Positions 1-6,103 of a stretch of DNA of 6,938 nt are shown in pieces; position 1 is the stretch's first letter; every line of letters begins with the position of its first letter. The translations under genes and the position numbers were made by a program. The stretch is taken from the NCBI GenBank assembly GCA_004322375.1, contig SCUC01000508.1:1-6938 (forward strand). Reading direction: 5' to 3'. The notes under the pieces were generated by a model. That model was given only the letters and a program-made list of their open reading frames with translations, had not been told where the DNA came from and did not search any database. The stretch comes from Bacteroidota bacterium (lineage in GTDB: Bacteria; Bacteroidota; Ignavibacteria; UBA10030; SZUA-254).

Positions 1-71
1 GGGAATGAGGGGAGGAAGTTGAGACATAGATGTAAAGTTTATTATTTTCAATAATTGGGTAATTGAGCATA

Positions 72-97
72 CAGCCCACGACTTAAGTCGTGGGCTG
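72..97. repeat. Perfect 26-bp palindrome, REP-like
   Basis: The left arm CAGCCCACGACTT (72-84) is followed with no spacer by its exact reverse complement (85-97), and CTTAAG forms the centre. The arms are GC-rich within an AT-rich surround, and pairing stops abruptly at both ends. As RNA the stem would be read the same from either strand. The minus strand beyond it is not U-rich. Plus-strand transcripts would meet a short T-run (111-115) 14 nt later, too far for a textbook intrinsic terminator. GC-rich palindromes of this kind are often dispersed REP-type elements, some moved by RAYT transposases. That family assignment is inference from the shape, because only one copy is present here. Confidence 0.65.
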
Positions 98-102
98 CTA
101 AA

Positions 103-164
103 ACGCATTATTTTTGAAATCGTATTAACGATTTCTTAAAAACTATCTACCCTAAAAAATGCGT
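103..164. repeat. Nested AT-rich inverted repeat
   Basis: The inner hairpin has arms GAAATCGT (116-123) and ACGATTTC (128-135), an exact 8-bp match around the loop ATTA. It is enclosed by outer arms 103-113 (ACGCATTATTT) and 154-164 (AAAAAATGCGT), which pair at 10 of 11 positions; A110 against A157 is the mismatch. The element lies 67-130 bp beyond the Lon-like stop codon. It might protect or end that transcript, but neither strand shows a stem followed directly by a U-tract, so I do not call it a terminator. Confidence 0.45.
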
Positions 165-231
165 ATATATTAAAATACTGCACCATAGGTTATCCAGGAG
201 TCATGAGAAGTATTTTACTTGAACAATTTCC

Positions 232-2670
232 TTACGCTGATAATTCCTTCCACCGCTTGGCGTATCGTATCAATGTTTTATTGACTATAGCGTGGACGGA
301 ACCGGGCTCAAACGTGCCGCTCTTGAGCTGCTTGCCTGCTTTTTTGCCGGTAAGAATTTCAATTCCTTCGTCAATCGTTTTCACGGCGAAGATAGAAAAC
401 TTTCCTGCCTTCACTTCGTCCACAACGTCGTTCCTAAGCATCAGCTCGGAAACGTTTTGATGGGGAATGATGACTCCCTGTTTTCCGGTCAATCCGCGCG
501 CCTTGCAGACGTCAAAGTAGCCTTCAATTTTTTGATTCACGCCCCCAATAGGCTGAATCTCCCCTTTCTGGTTAACAGAGCCTGTAACCGCGATATCCTG
601 CCGCAGGGGAAGGTTCGCAAGACTGGAAAGCAGCGCGTAAATTTCCGTTGATGACGCGCTGTCACCGTCCACCCCGCTATACGATTGTTCGAAAGCGATG
701 CTTGCAGTCATGACAAGCGGCTTATCTACGGCATACTTACTGTGCAGGTAGCCATTGAGGATTAAGACCCCTTTGTTGTGGGTCGGTCCGCTCATGTCAG
801 CTTCCCGCTCGATGTTGATAAGCCCCTCGCGCCCCAGCGAAGTTTTTGCCGTGATGCGCGAAGGCTTCCCGAACATATACTCGCCGAGATCATAGACGGA
901 TAGCCCGTTCACCTGCCCGACTGCCCACCCGTCGGTGTCAATCATAATGCTTCCGTCAAGAATCATTTCCTGGATTTTCTCTTCGACAAGATTTACCCGT
1001 TCGATACGTTCATCTATCGCTTTCCATATGTGGGAAGCGGTTGCGATGGGAACATCTTCTTTTACAGCCCAATAGCTTGCTTCGCGTAAAACATCGGCGA
1101 TAATATTAAACCGCGTTGAAAGCTTATCCTGCCTGCCTGCCAACCTCGTGCCGTATTCGATAACGGCGGCAATGCCCGCCGCATCGAAGTGACGCAGCTT
1201 GTCCTCGTCGCATATCATCTTGATGAACGAGACATACCTCTTGATGGAAATTTCCTGCTTGGGCATCTCCACGTCGAAATCGGCGCGCACCTTGAAAATC
1301 TTCTTGAAGTCATCATCCTGCTCGTAGAGCAAAAAGTAAATATACGCGTCGCCTATCATGATGACCTTCACGTTTATCGCGACAGGTTCCGGCTTGAGCG
1401 CCGAGCTTATTCCGAAGAGCCCGCTTTCCATCGGCTGGATTTCAAGCAAGCCGTTGCGCAGCGTCCGTTTCAGCGTTTGCCACACGCCGGGTTCCACCAG
1501 AGCGTCTAGCGCGTTGACGACAAGATAGCCTCCATCGGCACGCAGCATGCTTCCAGATTTTATCATAGTAAAATCCGTTCTCCATACGCCGTTTCTATCC
1601 ACCTCGCGCTCGATAGTGCCGAACATATTCTTGTATTTCGGGTTTGTTTCGATAACAATGGGAATTCCTTTCGTCTCCGAATTATCGAGTACGATATTCA
1701 CACGAAACTCGACGAAGGAATCCTGCTCCTGTTGTTCTGACTGTTCAAGTCCGGGCGGCTGGCTTTCTCCATCCTGCGGTCTGAACTTTTGCAGGTTGTT
1801 GACGACATGCTCGACTAACGAATCGAGATACCGTTGCAGCTTTTCATTATCAAATTTTGCGCGCACCTCGTCTGCATGGAGCTTCACAATCGGCTCAAAA
1901 TGTTTTTTCGTTAAATCGTCAATGGATTCTTTTGCTTTGCGGTCAATATTTCGCATCTCGCGCAGCATCACTTCCATCGCTTTTTCGAGGAGCATTCGCT
2001 CTTTTATTTTTTGCTCGACCTCTTCCCGCGTGATTTGACCCTGCGTTACAAGATTTTCCAGCTGGTCGAAGCTGACAGGCTGGTTGCCGACGACCGGGGC
2101 AATTTCCGGCTGCACGCCGGAGCCGACCTGCACCTGCACCACCTCGAACCCTTTTTCTTTCACCTTCTTCTCAAAGTCGCGCAGGACGCTCTTCTGGCGT
2201 TCCTGGAAATGCTCAAGCACTCCGCGGCGTTTATCCTGATAGCGCTGGCTTTCAAGCGCGGCGGGAATGATTTTCACAAGCTCGTGAAGCAGGTCTTCCA
2301 TTTCCGCCCTGAGATAAACACCCTGCCCCGAAGGAAGCGTTACAAGAATCGGTTCATCCGGGTTTTTAATGTTATGAACGTAGCACTGGTCGCGCAGCGG
2401 AACATCCTTCCCTTCAAATTCTGAAAGGAGACGTTTGATTGTTGTCATTCTCCCCGTGCCGGAGTATCCCGTTACAAACACGTTGTAGCCCGCATTGTGG
2501 ATTTCCAGCCCGAGCCGGAGCGCGCGCAGAGCGCGTTCCTGCCCGATAATATCGCGCGAAGACTCGATATCTTCAGTGGTTTGTATCCCGAGGCTTTTCG
2601 GGTCGCAATGCCAGCGCAGCTTCTTTACAGGGACTTCATACTTTTTTATGGTTGATTTCTTTGGAGGCAT
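232..2670 (-). CDS. Lon-related protease, LonC/COG1067 type, with degenerate AAA+ motifs
   Basis: An 812-residue cytosolic serine protease of family S16, in the Lon-like group with no classical Lon N-terminal domain. In order it shows: the family N-terminal signature (LRW.C, about 18-22, then TTEDI); a P-loop region GYSGTGRM (68-75); a long helical, charged insertion (about 125-300); a Q/E/P-rich linker (about 298-317); the second half of the AAA+ module with GGYLVVNALDAL (380-391) and KVRADFD (460-466); an alpha-helical lid (about 470-560); and the protease domain (about 575-775). The catalytic serine is Ser671 in DGDSAS and the lysine is Lys714 in GGVNQK. Their 43-residue spacing equals that of E. 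coli Lon. The P-loop Lys is Arg74, the following Ser/Thr is Met75, and the Walker B acidic pair is Asn-Ala (386-387), so ATP hydrolysis is doubtful. The ATG at 2668-2670 is the only start that keeps the N-terminal signature. It has no Shine-Dalgarno sequence. Substrates are unknown. Confidence 0.93.
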   Translation of the reverse strand: MPPKKSTIKKYEVPVKKLRWHCDPKSLGIQTTEDIESSRDIIGQERALRALRLGLEIHNAGYNVFVTGYSGTGRMTTIKRLLSEFEGKDVPLRDQCYVHNIKNPDEPILVTLPSGQGVYLRAEMEDLLHELVKIIPAALESQRYQDKRRGVLEHFQERQKSVLRDFEKKVKEKGFEVVQVQVGSGVQPEIAPVVGNQPVSFDQLENLVTQGQITREEVEQKIKERMLLEKAMEVMLREMRNIDRKAKESIDDLTKKHFEPIVKLHADEVRAKFDNEKLQRYLDSLVEHVVNNLQKFRPQDGESQPPGLEQSEQQEQDSFVEFRVNIVLDNSETKGIPIVIETNPKYKNMFGTIEREVDRNGVWRTDFTMIKSGSMLRADGGYLVVNALDALVEPGVWQTLKRTLRNGLLEIQPMESGLFGISSALKPEPVAINVKVIMIGDAYIYFLLYEQDDDFKKIFKVRADFDVEMPKQEISIKRYVSFIKMICDEDKLRHFDAAGIAAVIEYGTRLAGRQDKLSTRFNIIADVLREASYWAVKEDVPIATASHIWKAIDERIERVNLVEEKIQEMILDGSIMIDTDGWAVGQVNGLSVYDLGEYMFGKPSRITAKTSLGREGLINIEREADMSGPTHNKGVLILNGYLHSKYAVDKPLVMTASIAFEQSYSGVDGDSASSTEIYALLSSLANLPLRQDIAVTGSVNQKGEIQPIGGVNQKIEGYFDVCKARGLTGKQGVIIPHQNVSELMLRNDVVDEVKAGKFSIFAVKTIDEGIEILTGKKAGKQLKSGTFEPGSVHAIVNKTLIRYAKRWKELSA

Positions 2671-2821
2671 GTTCTATCGTATTAAGGTTTTACAAGGTAT
2701 GCAAAGTAAGAAGGTTTACGGTGAAAGGCAAGTTTTTTATCACATTGAACTCGGACATAATATTGTAAAAGAAACCTACCGTTCCACACGACGTCTTCCC
2801 ATAGAAGTTATGACGGAAAGT

Positions 2822-2853
2822 GTTATTGCGAGCGAAGTGAAGTCCCAAAGGGA
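2822..2853. repeat. Possible decayed copy of a dispersed repeat
   Basis: The plus strand reads TTATTGCGAGCGAAG at 2823-2837, then a second GAAG (2839-2842 read as TGAAG from 2838), then the short inverted repeat TCCC-AAA-GGGA (2843-2853). ATTGCGAGCGAAG followed by more GAAG-containing sequence resembles the short 'ATTGCGAGCGAAGCGAAG' elements that recur between genes in many environmental bacterial genomes. The similarity is from memory. Only a single copy is present in this window, so repeat status cannot be shown from it. Confidence 0.35.
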
Positions 2854-2954
2854 TGGCACAAGGCTTAAATAGTTTCTGTTTCACAAAACTAAGTAGGTTA
2901 CAAGTTACAACGATACTCGAAAGATACGTTTTCACGACTCTAACTCACCCTGAA

Positions 2955-2977
2955 TCCCTCTCTTACAAAGAGAGGGA
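2955..2977. repeat. Hairpin 1 downstream of rodA
   Basis: TCCCTCTCTT (2955-2964) and AAGAGAGGGA (2968-2977) are exact 10-bp complements separated by ACA; in RNA the closing pairs would open to a larger loop. An outer pair, CACCC (2946-2950) with GGGTG (2986-2990), could extend the structure across internal loops. It lies 93-115 bp past the rodA stop codon (3070-3072). The minus-strand sequence after the stem is not U-rich. On the plus strand it is followed by CTTTTCT, a weak T-run. Confidence 0.6.
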
Positions 2978-2986
2978 CTTTTCTGG

Positions 2987-3012
2987 GGTGTCGTGAACCA
3001 TTTCACGACACC
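2987..3012. repeat. Hairpin 2 downstream of rodA, possible 3' end structure
   Basis: GGTGTCGTGAA (2987-2997) and TTCACGACACC (3002-3012) form a perfect 11-bp stem around the loop CCAT. It is the first stable structure a rodA transcript would make, starting 58 bp beyond the end of rodA, and hairpin 1 follows 9 bp later. No U-tract follows on the minus strand, so if transcription ends here it does so by another mechanism, or the stem protects the 3' end. A third copy of TTCACGAC at 2931-2938 gives the central arm a second possible partner. Confidence 0.6.
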
Positions 3013-3069
3013 AGCCCTGTGCGGATAAAATAATCTAACAACTATCCCCCACTCGTCACCCATCAATCC

Positions 3070-4287
3070 CTAATACTCTTTCCTGTTCGCGTACATATTC
3101 AGCATCAAGCCCACCATCATCAAGTTGGTGAGCATGTTGGAGCCGCCGTAGCTCATCATGGGGAGAGGAACGCCGATGACCGGAACTACTCCCATGCACA
3201 TCCCGATATTGATTGCCGTGTGAACGGCAAACACCGCCACAATGCCGATAACGACAATGCTTCCGTACCTGTTCTTCACCGACGATGCAATTTTAATTCC
3301 CCGCAGCAGGAGAAACGCCAGCAGGGCAAGCACAAAGAACGCGCCGACGAAGCCGAACTCCTCGCTCGGCACGCAGAAGATGAAATCCGTCCACTGCGCG
3401 GGAATAAAGTTGAGCTGCGTTTGCGAGCCTTGCAAGTATCCCTTTCCCAGCAAGCCGCCGGAGCCGATGGCGATTTTTGCCTGGATGGCATTATACCCCG
3501 CGCCCAGCGGGTCCGCTTCGTTATTGATGAAGGTGAGAATGCGGTTTTGTTGGTAGGGCGCAAGCCGCGCGAACATAAACTGCACCGACACGCCGACAAG
3601 CGCCGTGAGTGAAAAAACAATGGCAGAGCCGAGCATGTTCTGCCGTATCGCAATCAGGATGATAAACGTTGCCGCGGTTACGATGAGATATGCCGTGGTT
3701 CCGAATAACGCAGCGATTGCCGCCGCGCCCGGCGCAAGCACCCCGAGAATGAATAAATTCGATAAGCCCGCCCAGTACATGAGCAGAAGAAACATTCCCA
3801 TATAGATAATTGCCGTCCCCATATCGGGCTGAAGAAGAATTAACCCGACAGGAACAATCACGAATCCCGCCGCCATCATGATATGCTTGAGCCGGAAGAG
3901 ATAGACATTTCCTTTGGAAAGAAACGCGGCGAGAGCCAGGATAGTCGTCGCCTTCACAAGCTCGGATGGCTGCAACCCGAATCCCTTCACGCCAAACCAG
4001 CTTGTCGAGCCGGCAATCGTTCTTCCCAGCACCAGCACGGAAGCGAGCATGAGAAGCGAAACGCCATACATCGGGTAGGACCACTGCTGGATTGTCCGAA
4101 ACGGGATGAACATCACAATCATCATCGCGAGCAGCCCGATGCCAATCCACATGAGTTGGCGGTAAAACACAACCGAAACGCCGGCATCGTACGTCGCGCT
4201 GTACACCGAAAGTGCGCTCATCCCTAGCAGCAACACTACTGCGATGATCGTCTGGTAATCAATATTCTCTTTGAACCAGTTGTCCAT
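3070..4287 (-). CDS. rodA: RodA, SEDS peptidoglycan glycosyltransferase
   Basis: RodA polymerises lipid II into glycan strands at the inner membrane during side-wall growth, paired with PBP2. The 405-residue product is a polytopic membrane protein with SEDS landmarks: GFGLQPSELVK (102-112), LLQPDMGTAI (151-160), WTDFIF with the conserved Asp301, SEEFGFVGA (308-316), and GVPLPMMSYGGS (372-383). I chose ATG 4285-4287 because it begins a short cytosolic tail just before the first membrane segment. The ATG at 4425 would add 46 non-membrane residues and overlap far more of the upstream gene. The chosen start overlaps the end of mrdA by 29 nt. Upstream is only a weak purine run (GAAGAAGA). It is about 35 residues longer than E. 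coli RodA. The extra length appears to lie around 176-235, a hydrophobic stretch that could add a membrane pair. Confidence 0.95.
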   Translation of the reverse strand: MDNWFKENIDYQTIIAVVLLLGMSALSVYSATYDAGVSVVFYRQLMWIGIGLLAMMIVMFIPFRTIQQWSYPMYGVSLLMLASVLVLGRTIAGSTSWFGVKGFGLQPSELVKATTILALAAFLSKGNVYLFRLKHIMMAAGFVIVPVGLILLQPDMGTAIIYMGMFLLLMYWAGLSNLFILGVLAPGAAAIAALFGTTAYLIVTAATFIILIAIRQNMLGSAIVFSLTALVGVSVQFMFARLAPYQQNRILTFINNEADPLGAGYNAIQAKIAIGSGGLLGKGYLQGSQTQLNFIPAQWTDFIFCVPSEEFGFVGAFFVLALLAFLLLRGIKIASSVKNRYGSIVVIGIVAVFAVHTAINIGMCMGVVPVIGVPLPMMSYGGSNMLTNLMMVGLMLNMYANRKEY

Positions 4288-6103
4288 TCGTCTTCTTCGG
4301 TTGAGCTTGTTGATTGTTCTGAGCTTGCGCAGGCTTGGGCTGGTTGCGAATAATGGAGCCGTAGAGATATTTTTCGATACACAATCCTGCCATGGGTGCG
4401 GCGATAACGCCGCCGTAACCCGCATTTTCTACCAGCACGCAAATCGCGATTTTTGGATTCTCGGCAGGCGCGTAGCCGACGAACCAGGCATGGTCTCCTC
4501 CGTGGGGATTTTGGGCGGTACCCGTTTTTCCTGCAACTCTCATACCCTGTACTCTGGCTGCGCTTGCGGTACCGCCCGGTTCATTGACAACCCTGTCCAT
4601 GCCGTCGTGAATAATATCCCATACCCGTTTTGTAATATTAAGATTACGGCTGTGAGTAGAAAGCTCTCGAACGATTCCGGTTGTTTTATCCCGGACGCTT
4701 TTTACAATATGCGGTGTGAAGTAGATGCCCCTGTTGCCTATGGTTGCCGCGTAATTTGCCATTTGTAGCGGCGATACGCCTACTTCACCTTGCCCAATGG
4801 AGAGACTAATAAGATACCCCCTTGTCCATTTTCCTTTGCCATAAATTCGGTCGAAGTATTCTTGTGACGGAAGCAGGCCGGGGTCTTCTTCAAACAAATC
4901 AATGTTCGTTTTCGAGCCAAACCCGAATGCCGCGCCGTATGTTGTCCACCGCTCAAATCCGACCTTGAGCATCAGCTGGTAAAAAAACACATTACACGAA
5001 CGCTGAATCGCTTCAACCACATTCGTTGATCCGTGAACGTGCAGATCCTTAAAGACATGGTCGCCGAACCGGAACGAGCCGGCGCATTGCACACGCCAAT
5101 CGGTAGAGATAATTCCTTCCTCAAGCGCGGCGGCGGCAAGAACCATCTTAAACGTTGAGCCGGGAGGGTACCGCGTGAGCGTAGCCCGGTTAAAGAGCGG
5201 TTTCGAGGGATCGTTATACAACGCCGACCAAACTGCCTGCGAGGTAAATCCGGTTAAGATGTCCGGGTCGAAATCAGGCTTGCTGACGAGAGCAAGCACA
5301 CCTCCATCCTGCGGATCAATTGCCACTATCGCCCCTTGCTTATCGGCGAAGAGAGATTCTGCAAACGCTTGTAAACCGAGATCGAGCGTTAACGTCAGAT
5401 CGTTTCCTTCCTGCTCCGGAATGTCATTCTTCCCGGCGTTATAAGAACGCACCCGTTGACCAACGGAGTTTACGGTGATGAATTCTGTTCCCTTCACCCC
5501 GCGCAACTCGCGCTCATACATCGCTTCAATTCCGGTCGCTCCTATCATGTCGCCCGGTTGATAATCGGGATTTTTGGAGAGAGCGCGTTCCGAGATTTCT
5601 TTTGTATAGCCGATGAGATGCGCGAGCTTCACCCTCGTGGGGAAATACCGTTTCGTTTCTATTTGATAATCAACGCCGGGGAGCTTCTCCCGGTTTTCTT
5701 CAATCACCGAGAGCGTTTTGAAATCTATATCGCGTTTGATTTTTGTCGGGGCGAACCTGTTGTACCGGATGCCGTTCTTCACCCGTTCGACAATGAAGAG
5801 AGGGTCAAAGCGAAGTGAAGAGACAAGAAACGATGCGGCTTCCGGCTTAAACTCCGAGGGCGTTATCGTCATGGTATATGCAGGACGATTGTCCACAACG
5901 ATTTTCCCGTTCCGGTCAAAGATGTACCCCCGTATCGGCTCGTGGGCGATAGGACGCACGCTGTTCTCTTCTGATTTCTTTCCATACACATCATGGTAAA
6001 GAATTTGGAGTTGAACCAATCTTCCCAGGAATAAGGTAAAAAGCATGACAATGCTCCAGATGAAGATGCTTTTCCTATTTGAGTCTTGAGCGTTATTCCA
6101 CAT
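4259..6103 (-). CDS. mrdA: Penicillin-binding protein 2, elongation transpeptidase
   Basis: A class B PBP that cross-links peptidoglycan in the periplasm as partner of RodA. The 614-residue product has a cytosolic N-terminus, one membrane anchor (about 12-34), the PBP2 signature RGYIFDRNGK (58-67), a pedestal/dimerisation region (to about 235), and a transpeptidase domain. The active-site motifs are complete: STFK with nucleophile Ser316 and Lys319, SCN (369-371), and KTGTA (526-530). From about 587 the tail is Gln/Pro/Ala-rich and probably disordered. I prefer ATG 6101-6103, which overlaps mreD by 11 nt. An in-frame TTG at 6130 would add nine residues and also lacks a Shine-Dalgarno site. 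Asp335, Asp353, His357 and Cys370 are placed much like the zinc ligands described for Acinetobacter PBP2. The product is expected to be a beta-lactam target. Confidence 0.95.
   Translation of the reverse strand: MWNNAQDSNRKSIFIWSIVMLFTLFLGRLVQLQILYHDVYGKKSEENSVRPIAHEPIRGYIFDRNGKIVVDNRPAYTMTITPSEFKPEAASFLVSSLRFDPLFIVERVKNGIRYNRFAPTKIKRDIDFKTLSVIEENREKLPGVDYQIETKRYFPTRVKLAHLIGYTKEISERALSKNPDYQPGDMIGATGIEAMYERELRGVKGTEFITVNSVGQRVRSYNAGKNDIPEQEGNDLTLTLDLGLQAFAESLFADKQGAIVAIDPQDGGVLALVSKPDFDPDILTGFTSQAVWSALYNDPSKPLFNRATLTRYPPGSTFKMVLAAAALEEGIISTDWRVQCAGSFRFGDHVFKDLHVHGSTNVVEAIQRSCNVFFYQLMLKVGFERWTTYGAAFGFGSKTNIDLFEEDPGLLPSQEYFDRIYGKGKWTRGYLISLSIGQGEVGVSPLQMANYAATIGNRGIYFTPHIVKSVRDKTTGIVRELSTHSRNLNITKRVWDIIHDGMDRVVNEPGGTASAARVQGMRVAGKTGTAQNPHGGDHAWFVGYAPAENPKIAICVLVENAGYGGVIAAPMAGLCIEKYLYGSIIRNQPKPAQAQNNQQAQPKKTNGQLVQREY

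Larger units (their letters stand above)
1..231. other. Non-coding region downstream of the Lon-like gene
   Basis: No credible gene is visible here. The one open frame that enters from the left edge on the plus strand closes at a TAA at 52-54 after 17 codons, and these residues match nothing I recognise. From about 99 to 190 the region is AT-rich. It holds a perfect 26-bp palindrome (72-97) and a nested inverted repeat (103-164), both listed separately. It lies 3' of the Lon-like gene, whose TAA stop is at 232-234, so the structures could contribute to 3' end formation. Neither is followed by a clear U-tract on the minus strand. Confidence 0.6.
2671..3069. other. 400-bp non-coding gap between rodA and the Lon-like gene
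   Basis: No gene is supported. The longest open frame on the minus strand (2690-2935, GTG start) is 81 residues, has no ribosome binding site and runs through repeat-like DNA. Three things can be seen. Next to rodA (3023-3069) the plus strand is almost free of G. At 2946-3012 there are two adjacent hairpins. At 2822-2853 there is a segment like a dispersed repeat. The region must hold the end of the elongasome transcript and, if the Lon-like gene is transcribed separately, its promoter. I could not find a convincing -35/-10 pair upstream of 2670. Confidence 0.6.

Noticed and set aside
1..54. C-terminal end of a plus-strand gene entering from the left edge
   Set aside because: Only 17 codons precede the TAA, with no recognisable motif; a gene cannot be supported.
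103..142. Intrinsic terminator for the Lon-like gene
   Set aside because: The 8-bp stem is AT-rich, and the minus-strand sequence after it is AAAAA rather than a U-tract.
203..460. Plus-strand open frame of 85 codons preceded by AGGAG
   Set aside because: AGGAG (196-200) is only 2 nt from the ATG, too close for normal use. Nearly all of the frame is antisense to the conserved C-terminus of the Lon-like protein, and the product resembles nothing.
2671..2740. Sigma-70-like promoter for the Lon-like gene (TTGCAT, 17 bp, TACGAT on the minus strand)
   Set aside because: The match is poor (3 of 6 and 4 of 6), and the start of transcription would fall at the ATG itself, so I do not annotate it.
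2690..2935. Minus-strand open frame of 81 codons in the rodA/Lon-like gap
   Set aside because: It starts with GTG, has no ribosome binding site and runs through the repeat-like segment at 2822-2853. Its composition is not protein-like.
3220..4227. Several open frames of 66-209 codons on either strand across rodA
   Set aside because: They are shadow frames of the conserved rodA sequence, with Arg/Cys/His-rich compositions and no family resemblance.
4288..4425. Longer RodA starting at ATG 4425 (451 residues)
   Set aside because: The extra 46 residues lie in the PBP2 coding region in another frame, are not membrane-like and do not resemble RodA N-termini.
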